DNA from: a virus
Length of the DNA: 64,000 bases
Direction: 5' to 3' (one strand)
IMG/VR virus record: IMGVR_UViG_3300045963_000147
Location: 1 to 64,000 of that record
Numbering within the stretch: position 1 is the first letter of the stretch; the number at the start of each line of letters is the position of its first letter. A model generated the notes under the pieces. That model worked only from the letters and a program-made list of their open reading frames with translations, searched no databases and was not told the DNA's origin. The translations under genes and the position numbers were made by a program. Of the stretch, positions 48,303 to 58,300 are shown piece after piece.

Positions 48303-49463
48303 ATGGCCACGCCATCAGAACTTGTCACGACATCGTTCGCTCAGGCGCAAGACTACGCAGCCATCGCGCAGTCCAGCCTGACCGGGTTTACCGCTGCGCT
48401 GAACGCGGCCATCTACAGCCCGCCCACGATCAGCGTGGTGTGGAACTCCATCGCCACGCCCAGCCTGCCGTCGCTGCCCAGCGTGCCGACGATGCCGACG
48501 ATCACCTACAACGCGCCAACGGCGGTGGCCGACTTCATTGACGTCGCGCCGACGGCCCAAGCGCTCGACTCGTTTGACCTCAACCCGCCGCTTGTCTCCG
48601 ACCTGATTACCGGCCTGTCGGCCGATTTGAAAAGCATGGTCAGCTACCGCATGGCGCACAGCACAGGGCTTTCTGTGGACGTCGAAGCAGCGATCTGGGC
48701 TCGCGCACGAGACCGCGCGACGGCACTGGCTCTGGCCAACGAGGACGACATCGCCCGCACGTCCGAGGCGATGGGGTTCATGATGCCGGCCGGCGTGATG
48801 GTGGACCAGTTGCGCATGGCTCAGCAGCACTACTACGATGAGGTTTCAGAACTGTCACGCGACATCGCAATCAAGCAGGCCGAACTGGAACAAAAGAACA
48901 ACACTGACACTCTGACGGTCGGGAACGCCCTGAACGGTGAACTCATCAACGTCTACAAAACAACCGCCGACGCGTACGGCATACTCACCTCGGCCAAGGC
49001 TGAATACTCCAAGCTGGGCATGTCCCGCTACGAGAGCCTGATCCGTGCCTACGAGGCCAGCGTGAGCGCGTACAAGACCAAGGTGGACGCGGAGCGCAGC
49101 CGCATCGAGGCCTTGACGGCGCAGTCGACGACGATGCTCGACGGCTACAAGGCCGGCGCGCAGGCGTTGGAGGCCACGGCCAGCATGTACTCGCGGCTGT
49201 ACGAGACGCAGATCAAGGACTATGAGGCCGGGCAGCAAATTGTGATCCAGGCCGCGAAGATCAACGCCGACAACGTGAACTTCGCCAACAGCACGCGCAC
49301 CGATGCAGCCAAGGCCGGCGCCCAGGTCTACGCGCAATTGGTCAGCAGCGCCTACAGCATGATCCACGCGAGCGCTGGTGTGTCGGCCGGCGCCCAGATG
49401 GGCGTGAACTACAGCTACAGCAACGACACGACGTCGACGGTGTCGCCGATCACTTCAGTCTGA
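48303..49463 (+). CDS. Helical structural protein
   Basis: The product has 386 residues. After a Ser/Pro-rich start (TPSLPSLPSVPTMPTITYNA) it is nearly all helix, with long heptads (QQHYYDEVSELSRDIAIKQA, RYESLIRAYEASVSAYKTKV). It is encoded just before small membrane and large virion protein genes. Such long helical proteins often form internal or tail-channel parts. This is inferred. Confidence 0.6.
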   Translation: MATPSELVTTSFAQAQDYAAIAQSSLTGFTAALNAAIYSPPTISVVWNSIATPSLPSLPSVPTMPTITYNAPTAVADFIDVAPTAQALDSFDLNPPLVSDLITGLSADLKSMVSYRMAHSTGLSVDVEAAIWARARDRATALALANEDDIARTSEAMGFMMPAGVMVDQLRMAQQHYYDEVSELSRDIAIKQAELEQKNNTDTLTVGNALNGELINVYKTTADAYGILTSAKAEYSKLGMSRYESLIRAYEASVSAYKTKVDAERSRIEALTAQSTTMLDGYKAGAQALEATASMYSRLYETQIKDYEAGQQIVIQAAKINADNVNFANSTRTDAAKAGAQVYAQLVSSAYSMIHASAGVSAGAQMGVNYSYSNDTTSTVSPITSV

Positions 49464-49502
49464 GCCCGAGGCATACTGGCGCCCGGGTAACAGGAGAAGC
49501 TC

Positions 49503-49703
49503 ATGATGTGGTCTTTTTTGTGGCGGGCGGCGTTGTATGCGCCGGTGTTCGCTTTCGCTGCGACCGCGATCTACGGCTTTGCCATGGGGCTGTTCGGCAA
49601 CACGTATGCCGACATCCGCACGTCAGCGATGGTGGTGCAGGTACTCGCCGGCCTGTGGGGTCTGAGCGGGGCCTACGAAGGCGCACGTCGAGCGCAGCCG
49701 TAA
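49503..49703 (+). CDS. Small two-span membrane protein
   Basis: The product has 66 residues (MMWSFLWRAALYAPVFAFAA...). Two hydrophobic segments (about residues 3-31 and 41-60) are visible, and it ends GAYEGARRAQP. AGGAGAAGC precedes the ATG. The second ATG at 49506 is an alternative start. It may be a lysis or particle membrane component; not known. Confidence 0.6.
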   Translation: MMWSFLWRAALYAPVFAFAATAIYGFAMGLFGNTYADIRTSAMVVQVLAGLWGLSGAYEGARRAQP

Positions 49704-49737
49704 GGCGGGTGGGCGCTATGCCTGCCCGCTGTCGCGA

Positions 49738-49774
49738 CCTACAATCGAAGCTCTAACACAGATCGGACGAAGAT
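49738..49774 (+). promoter_or_regulatory. Promoter-like motif before the internal protein genes
   Basis: CTACAATCGAAGCTCTAACA lies 35 bases upstream of ATG 49775. It shares CTACAATCGA with the site at 43144. It probably starts transcription of the two large proteins that follow. Confidence 0.45.
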
Positions 49775-52339
49775 ATGGCAACCCCATCGCAACGGCTACG
49801 GCAAGGGGCTTTCGGCGACATGGCCGATCAACTGACGCCTGAGCTGGGCGGTCCGACGATGGGGCCGAACGAGGGTCCGCAAACTCCCCGCGTGTGGAAC
49901 CCACCGAAACCGACGCTTTACGGCGCCCCTGAAGGCGTCGCCACTGACCAGGGTGCTGCTGAAGGACTGCGGCGCAGCCGGCTTGCCATGCCGCCGAACG
50001 CCGGCCCTCAAACCCCGCGCGTGTGGAACCAGCCCGGCCCCACGTTGTTCGGGACGCCGGCCGGACCGACTGCGGACCTTGGCGCTGCCCAGGCAGTGTT
50101 GAGGGAAGGCGCCCGTATGGGGCCGAACGCCGGCCCGTCGCTCCCCGGCGGGATGGGGCCGAACACTGGCCCGACAGCTCCGTTGCCAATGGGGCCGAAC
50201 TCTGGCCCTTCGATTCCAGGCGGGATGGGGCCAAACTCTGGTCCGTCGGTTCCTGGTGGAATGGGGCCGAACACAGGTCCGGTGCCGCAGGCCCCGTCGT
50301 CCGGTTGGTTCCGCAAGAACGCGCCCAGGACGGCGGCTTTCGGTGACGCCGCTGCCGGCTTTGCCGGCGACAAGCTGCGCATGGTGGCCAAGGGTGCTTC
50401 TGCCCTCGCCCCTGCCGTGCTGCCTCTCGTTGGCGGCTACGGCGCCTCGAAGTTCATCGACGCCGCCACCGACCGCGCCAACGCGAACACGCCCGACGCG
50501 CCCGCGCCTCAAGGCCCCGGGCAGATCCCCATCGACCCGAACGGCCCCAAGGCGCCGCAGGCCCAGCCGAGCAACTGGCTGCGCGACACCGAAACCGGCC
50601 GCAACATCGCCGCCGCCACGAACGCGCTCGGCCCGGTCGCTCCTGTCGCCAGCGAAGCGCTGCGCACAGGCACGGCCCTGGCCAACACATTCAGCGGCGT
50701 GTCGAAAGTGAGCGCACCGGCGCTGTCTGCGGCCACGCGCGCCGCGCCGATGGTCGGAGCCGCAGCGGTGGGCGCCGGCATGGCGTCGCCTGAGCCGCAG
50801 TCGTTTGGTGGCGCCCCTGGCAAACCAAATCCGAACACCTACCTGCCGAACTGGCGCGCCCTTGAATCCGGTGCGCGCGGCGACAACGATCTGCGCCGCA
50901 GTGACCGCGTCGGCGGCTACGTTCCGACGAACTTCGACGAGAACGGCAAGCCTGCGGGCAACCTGTCCAGCTACCTCGCTGGCGGCGGCGACGGCACGCC
51001 GTTCGACCCGATGGGTGGGCGCGGAGGTGGCAAAGATGGGCGCCTGCCCACTGACCTCTTTCAGCTCCAGCAGGGTAGCGTCTACAAGACCGTGGACCCG
51101 AAGACCGGCCGCACCGTCTACAGCGGCGTCAACGTCAAAGAGAACGCCGACATCCGCAACGGCAGCGGCGCCATGACCGGCCGGCTGCGCAACGGTCCCG
51201 ACCAGAACGTAATTGACGGCGTCCCAATGGCCGCAGCAGGGATGGGTTTCAACCCGGGTGGTGCGGCGGCGACGCAGAAGGAACTCGCCGGGCTGGTGGC
51301 TGAGCGCAAGCTCCGCGAAGCCGATCAGGCCGCGCACATGCAGACCGAGCCCATCGGCTTCAGCGGCGAGACGATCTTCGACCGCCCCAACAAGAACAGC
51401 GGCAGTGGCTCGATGCCCAAGGGCATGTCCGGCCGGCAGCAGGTCGCGTGGCAGACACAGCAGGAAGCTCACGCTATCCAGCGCGAGCAGATGGGCCAGC
51501 AGCTACGCCTGGGCGTGATGGGCAACAACACCCAGATGCAAGTCGCGGGGATGAACAACGCCACGTCCCGGTCGAACAACACCGTCAACAACGACACCGC
51601 TCTGCGCGCGCAGGACATCCACCAGCAGACGGCGTTGGCGCCGCTCATGTTGGCTGCGCAGCAGCGCGCTGCTGCCGCACAGATTTACCAGAAGCTCGGC
51701 GCCGGCGGCAAAGACGGCAAGGCGGCGATCACCCCTGACCAGCACCGACAGGCCGGCGACATGATGCACGCCTACGGCCTAACCGACCTCGGCGACAAGG
51801 CCTACGCCGCCGCTACCTCGGGGCAGGCGATCAAGGGCACCCAGTCGAAGCAGGCGCGCGACGACCACGACGACCTTGTCGGAGCCTTCCAGGACGATCC
51901 GCGCTTCAACACGCCGGACCCGAAAGACCCGAACAAGACCGTGTTCGACAAAGCCGGTGCAGAGCGCGCGGCGACGGCGATGCAGAACGCCTACGGCCCG
52001 AAGCTCGACAACCTGTCACAGGACGAGAAGAAGGCAGCGAAGGGCGACATCGTGGCTGAACAGCAGCTCACCGACCGGCTGCGCCAGCCTGAGATGGGGT
52101 TCGGCGACCACATTGCGAGCGTCTTCGGCCAGTACCGCAAGCCGCAGGACAACACCGTGCTGCCGAACCTGCGCGACCTGACGCCGCGCCGACGGGGATT
52201 TAGCGTCATCCCGGGCCACGACCAGAACGACATCCTGCTGGAGAAACCAAACGGCCCGACCTACAACGCCGGCAACCTGACCGACGCGCAGATCAAAGCG
52301 CTCGAAACACGCGGTCTGAACGCGAAAGGCCTCCGCTGA
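49775..52339 (+). CDS. Large virion-type protein with GPNxGP repeats
   Basis: The product has 854 residues. The N-terminal ~170 residues hold repeated Pro/Gly-rich units (GPNAGPQTPRVWNQP, GPNTGPTAPLPMGPNSGP), then a hydrophobic Ala-rich region around residues 190-330 (GASALAPAVLPLVGGYGASK) and a charged C-terminal half. It is coupled to the giant protein by one base (TGATG), so both probably assemble together. It may be an internal virion or injected protein of the tail; this is inferred. Confidence 0.6.
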   Translation: MATPSQRLRQGAFGDMADQLTPELGGPTMGPNEGPQTPRVWNPPKPTLYGAPEGVATDQGAAEGLRRSRLAMPPNAGPQTPRVWNQPGPTLFGTPAGPTADLGAAQAVLREGARMGPNAGPSLPGGMGPNTGPTAPLPMGPNSGPSIPGGMGPNSGPSVPGGMGPNTGPVPQAPSSGWFRKNAPRTAAFGDAAAGFAGDKLRMVAKGASALAPAVLPLVGGYGASKFIDAATDRANANTPDAPAPQGPGQIPIDPNGPKAPQAQPSNWLRDTETGRNIAAATNALGPVAPVASEALRTGTALANTFSGVSKVSAPALSAATRAAPMVGAAAVGAGMASPEPQSFGGAPGKPNPNTYLPNWRALESGARGDNDLRRSDRVGGYVPTNFDENGKPAGNLSSYLAGGGDGTPFDPMGGRGGGKDGRLPTDLFQLQQGSVYKTVDPKTGRTVYSGVNVKENADIRNGSGAMTGRLRNGPDQNVIDGVPMAAAGMGFNPGGAAATQKELAGLVAERKLREADQAAHMQTEPIGFSGETIFDRPNKNSGSGSMPKGMSGRQQVAWQTQQEAHAIQREQMGQQLRLGVMGNNTQMQVAGMNNATSRSNNTVNNDTALRAQDIHQQTALAPLMLAAQQRAAAAQIYQKLGAGGKDGKAAITPDQHRQAGDMMHAYGLTDLGDKAYAAATSGQAIKGTQSKQARDDHDDLVGAFQDDPRFNTPDPKDPNKTVFDKAGAERAATAMQNAYGPKLDNLSQDEKKAAKGDIVAEQQLTDRLRQPEMGFGDHIASVFGQYRKPQDNTVLPNLRDLTPRRRGFSVIPGHDQNDILLEKPNGPTYNAGNLTDAQIKALETRGLNAKGLR

Positions 52340-55300
52340 TGGCCACGCTGCGCGACCTGGGCGTTACCCCCACCAGCCCGCAGGGGCCTACGACTCTGCG
52401 CGACCTGGGCGTCGTGGCTAACGCTCCGATGGATGCCGCCAGCCAGCAGTTCATGGACCAGTCCGCCGCCAACGGGATGGGCCAGCTCCGCAAGGGCTTC
52501 ACCTCTGGCCTCTACGGCGGCGACGCCAACGCCCTGGCGTCTCAGGTCTCGTCGCTGCGCGCGTCGGGCCGCACCGCTGAGGCCGACGCCCTGATGCCGC
52601 AGATCGAAGCGGCGAATCAGCGCGCAGCCACGTTCGCGCCGGCCGAGCCCAGCCTCTACAACATCGGCCTGGACGGCGCACTGCGCAACCCGGGCCGGGT
52701 GCTGGACTGGGGCCTGGGCGCCGCAGGGCAGGGCACGGCCAGCATGGTCGAGCCGATCGGCGCTGAACTCGTCGTCGCTGGCGCCGGCAAGGTGCTGGGT
52801 GCGCTGCCGTGGGCGCCGGCCAAGATGCTGGGCAAGGGCCTCCAGTACGCTGCGCCGCTCGCCGCCGGGGCGCTGAACTACCGCCAGAACAAGGGCGAGT
52901 TCGTGCAGGACGCCTGGAAAGACCCGGCGATCATGGCGAAGACGCCGCAGGAGATTGAGAACGCCGCCATGGTCCACGGCGCCCTGGCTGGCTCGCTGGA
53001 CACGGCCCTGCCGCACATGGTCTCGAACCGGCTGCTGGGTAAGGGCGGCATCAAGGCCCTGGAGGGCCTCTCCAAGCCCGCGAAGGTGGGTCTGGACCTG
53101 TTGGGTGAGGGTACGACCGAAACGATGCAGGAGGGCATCAAGAAGGGCGCGCTGAGCTACCTGAACCCCAACCGGGACAAGAGCGGCGACCTGGGCGACT
53201 ACGTGGACTCGTTCGCGGGTGGCGTGGCCGGCGCCGGCCCGGTCAGCGGGCTGAGTCACCTCGCCGCTTCCGGCCACGCCCGGGTGGCCACGCCCGACGG
53301 CGCGAGCAACGACGTGAGCGGCAAGCCCGCTGCGCCAGCACCCGAGGACAAGAGCCTCAAGGGCACGATCCTGAAGCGCGCCAAGGAGCAGAAGGTCGAC
53401 GGGAAAGAGCTGGACGACTGGCACAACCTGATGAGCGGGCAGGACGCCGAGGGGAACGTCTCTGGCGCGACCATCCTGGCACAGGAGGACGCGGTCAAGA
53501 AGGAGCTGGAGGCCCGCGCGGGTCGCGGCGACCAGGAAGCAGCGAAGCACCTGGACACCATCAACAACGACCCGGGCGACGGGTCTGCGGACGGCGCGGT
53601 CCACAACGCCGCGACCTACATCAAGGGCGACGGCTCGCCGGCCGCACGCGCCAAGCTCATCGAGGCTTTCAACGGCCGCAAGAAGAACGAGCAGGGCGCG
53701 AAGTCCTCGCCCGAGGAAGAGCTGGCCGCGCGCCTCGCCGAGGACGCTGTTCCTGAGCGAATGAAGTACGAGTCGGACGACAAGGGCTACTTCACGAACC
53801 TGCGGGCGAAGGCACGCGACATCGGCGAGAACATCGCTGTGCTGGCGCGCAGCTACAAGACCGAGAAGGTCGACTCGTTCTCCGACGGCCTGCTCGACTC
53901 CGTGGCCCATGAGGCGGTGGACCTGTGGGGCGGCAAGAACGCCCAGGCCACCGTTGCCAGGATCGCCACGGCGCTGGGCGTCGAGAAGACCCCGGCGATG
54001 CAGCAGCTCCAGCAGGCGCTGGCCGGGTCTGAGCAGCGCAAGCAGTGGAACGAGACGCGCACCACGAACCGCACCAACGCGGCGGAGCGCATCGTCAAGC
54101 TCATCCCGACTGAGCAGAAGCTCAAGCTCCACAAGGCCGGCATCGACCTGACGGACCCGGGCGTGGCCGACTCGATGCTCCACGCGACGCAGAAGTTCCT
54201 GGCGAAGGACAGCCCGCACGCGCGCATCGAGTTCAACAAGTTGATGGGCGGCGCGAAGGTCGCCGACGCGGTGCTGAACTTCGTCAAGACTTCGAAGATC
54301 GAAGAACGAGACCCGGCAGAACACAAGCCGGGAGACTCCCGGGAAAAGGACGGGAAAGAGGACACGACCCCCGCCGAGAGCGACGACGTGACCCAGCCCG
54401 GGGCTTCGCCGTCAGACGACTTGTCGAACGAGAACGAAGACGACAAGTGGGTGCTGGACGGCGCCAACAAGAACATGGCGAAGGCCCCTGGTGCCAAGCT
54501 GTACGGTCTGCGCGGTGAGACCCACCTTCGCGACGGCCTGGAGTCCCACCCCTTCACCGAGAACGCCAACAAGCGCCTGCCATCGCTCGTCACCGAGGAC
54601 CAGACCGACGAAGGCGACGGCAAGAACTCACTGCTCGGCATGCAGGAGCGGGCGCACAAGTCGCTGGGTGGCGTGCTGGACGACGAGGTCAAGCAGAGCG
54701 GCACGTTCGGCGTGGGCTCGTACCGGGTCCGCGCCGTCTCTGCGAAGGAGGTCATGGACAACCACCGCGTCTCGATCCCCCAGCGGATCAACCTGCTGCG
54801 CCGGTACCTCGCCCAAGAGCCTGCCTCGAAGCTCGCTACCGAAGCCGCGAAGAAAGCCAAGGCTGCGGGCGCTCCCGACAAGGAGGTGCGTAAAGTACGT
54901 GAGGCGGCGTACAACAAGGCCTACGACGAGGCGTTCAACAGTGAACACTTCGACGCCGTGCGCAGGCTCGGCCTGGAGATTTACAAGGGCCACGTCGCCC
55001 CGACGATCGGCGAAGACCGTGGCACCTCCGACGACATCAAGCGCGCGGGTGACAGCAAGATCACTGCTGCCAAGCGTGAGCGGCTCCGCCAGGAGCTGAC
55101 ACGCATGGCGACGCAGGTAGGCGTCGAAGAATTCGGCGGCGAGAACGCCGACCTCTCGACCCTGGCAAACGGTTTCTTCAGCAACCGCTTCCTCGTCACG
55201 GCCGAGCAGATGGCTGAGAAGGATCAGCTCCGTCTGAACGTGGCTGAAGTCGTGAGCATGATCCGCCACGGTGCTGAGTTGGAGAACTACACCGACCAGT

Positions 55301-58300
55301 TCGGGGACACGAAGGCCGACGTCCTGGCCGGCATGAACCTGATTCGCTTTCCGTCCCCCTACGCCACGGCCAAGGACGGCATTGCGGTGGTGCCAGCAGG
55401 CGACCTCGTGTCGTGGGCGAACCGCAATCGCACTGAGTTCGAAGACGACGACAGCGGCTCGAAGAAGCCGTATGCCTACCGCGACTCGTTGATGGAAGCC
55501 ATCGGGGCGCTGGTGGTTGACGACTTTGCCACTGCGCTGCCGCACGTCATCAACGCCAAAGGGAAAGAGGAACACTTCGGCAACAAGAAGCACCCGTTCC
55601 CGCCGTCGATGAAGCTGGGCCGCTCCGAGCAGTGGCGCCTGGACTACAGGGATGAGATGCGGCAGGCCGAAGCTGCCGAGCGGTCCGCCGCCGAAGCCCG
55701 TGACGGTCGCCCGATGAAGGCCGGCGAGAACACACGTGATGCACGCAGCGGGCTGCTGCACCAGGAGCGGATGGCGAAGGAGCAGGGGCCTGACCCGGCA
55801 GTCGACAAAGACAGTGGTGTCCCCGACGAGTTCCGACACCCTGGTGCTGAACGCGGTGCAGCGGAACGTCGCGCCACGCCGCCTGAAGCCGGCGCACAGG
55901 GTGAGATGTTCGAGGGCGGCACGAAGTCGAACAATGGCGCTCTGAAGAGCTACCGAAGCGGCAGCGAGATTCGCCAAGAGCATGCCGGCGTCCCAGAGAC
56001 CGCAACTCACGAGCCTCGCGGCTCAGCCGAGCGCTTCTGGGACGCACCCGAGCTGGACGACAAGCGCACCGATCGCGCCGACGCTGTGCCGTCCGAGCGA
56101 GTGCGCAAGCAGAAGAAGGGTGTGCCGACGGAGTTCACCGATCAGCAGCAACAGTCTTCTGTCGCCCGCTCGGCTCAAGACAAGGTCGAGACCTTGACGG
56201 CCACCAACGCGATGAGTCGTGCGGCAGTGATCGCCGGGCACGTGCTGCGCATGTTCGACATGCTCCAGCCGACGCCGATGAAAGTCGGCAAGGAAGACCG
56301 CGTCATCAAGAGCGACGTGCAGGCGGACCCGGCTCGTGCGTACGAGATGCTGAAGCAGTTGGGCCGTGCGCTCGACCGCCCGAGCTACATCGACGAGAAA
56401 AGCTCGAAGGGGTTGGAGGGCAAGGACCAGCTCGCCGGTGGCAAGTTCTACGCTGCCCCGCTCGCGCACATCTTGACGCCGAAGAACTCGAACGTCCTGG
56501 TGAGCATAGCGCGCGACCCAGCGAAGGCGAAGGCCACGCTGCGGGCAATGCGCGGCAAGGTCGCCCAGGCTCTGCTGGACGCTAAGCAGAGCGAGATTGC
56601 TGCGCACGACCGGCTGACGCTGGCGAAGTTGTTGACCGGCCAGGAAGACCTGAAGTTCGGCAAGCCGATGAAGGAGGCGCTGGAGAAGCTGCTGCCGGCG
56701 CCGAAGGTCGAGGTGAAGACTGAGTCCGCTGCTGCGTCGGCGCCGCGCACCCAGGCTGAGTCGGCTGCACATCAGGCGAAGGTGAACGACCCAGCGAACA
56801 TCGCCAGGACCAAGGCGGCGCGCGTCGACGATGAGCCGGCGTTTGCGCCCTCCCTTGCGAAGCAGACATCCTGGGTCGCCGACAAACTGAACCAGTCCCT
56901 CGGCGCGCTCACCGCCGCCATCAAAGGCTTCACGGGCGAGCAACTGCTGGCCCTGGGCGACGTGATGCAGCAGGACGTGCCGGCGGGCGCCAGCAAGGTG
57001 CGCTGGGGCAACGCCCGGCAGCACATCGAGGACCGCATCTACGACACGGTGACTGCTGAGCAGGTGCTTGCGCACGAGGCGAAGACGGCCGAGCCCGCCC
57101 CTTCAAAGGGCGACGTCTCCGAACAAGCCCGCGCGCTTATGGCCGAGAAGAAACACCTGTGGAGCCCTGAAGCATTCGACGACCAGGGACACAGCGCCTA
57201 CAACACGGGCGTCGATTCCCTCCTGCAAGACGCTGAGGATGACACCTTCGCGTTCGACCGCAAGACCGGCGCCCCAAACATGACCGTCTACAAGAAGTTC
57301 ATGGTCGCTGTCGAGAAGCGCAAGCCTGAACTGAAGGCTTTTGCCCAGGCCGTCTGGGACCGCTCGGCCGCTCAAGCAGCACACGTCGCCAAGGCAGATG
57401 CGTTCTTCCTGAAGAACCGCGAAGCGCTCGCCAACCACCCCGACGCGATGAAGAACTTCGCCGGGGACATCAAGCGCGTCGGGCAAGCACAAGCGCGCGG
57501 GAACGAAGGGAAGGTGTGGGGCATCCACGCCGACCTGATGCAGCAGATGTTCGAGCGCCGTGGAGATGAGGCGTGGCGCAAGGCTCAGATCGCGGACAAG
57601 GAAAAGCGCCTCGCGAAGTACATGGCCGAGAGCGGCAAGGCGACCAGCGCGACCGGGTTCATGAGCATCATCCAGAAGGAAATTGACCTGTTGAAGGCCA
57701 ACGACCTCCAGGGGATGATTACTTCTGCGGCTAAGTTCCGGGAGCCGAACGATTTCCGCCGCAGCAATTACCCAGGTTTCCCCGAGCCGAACCTCAAGGC
57801 CGAACCGACGACGAAGCCCGCCCCTCTCTCCGAGATGGAGCGCGACGCGAGTGCGCGCAAGCTGAACGAGATGGGCGCCCACCCGCTGCTGACCGGCGTC
57901 ACTGCCACGGTCGCTGACACCCAGTCGATCATGCGCATGCTGGGCTTCAAGGCTGCGCCGCCGAAGTTCGCAGACGTGGCCGGCAAGCTCCTGGCCGACC
58001 CGAACATCAACATCGCCAAGTTCGTCAAGGACAGCGCCGAGGCGTTGAGCCACATCCTGACGAAGGGGCCGCAGGCCAAAGAACTGCGCGAGGCTCTGTC
58101 CAGCGACACGTGGTTCGCGCAGCGCGCCAAGATTACTGCCAACCTCGTGAAGGGCGGGATGATGCGCGGCGATGCACTCGTCGAGTCCTACCGCGTCCTG
58201 ACCGAACAGGCGCTGATGGGCGAGTTGGCCGCACGCACGAAAGCAGACCAGAGCGTCATCGCCCGCCTGATGCAGGCGGTGCAGGACTTCGTCTCGCGCT

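Noticed and set aside
40000-50000. Diversity-generating retroelement for the tail genes
   Set aside because: No reverse transcriptase and no template/variable repeat pair was seen in this window; the repeats found are tandem and identical rather than adenine-mutated.
52261-54324. Leftward frame of 687 codons opposite the giant gene
   Set aside because: Antisense shadow of a coding region in GC-rich DNA; no start signal or motif, and the giant protein on the other strand has good domains.
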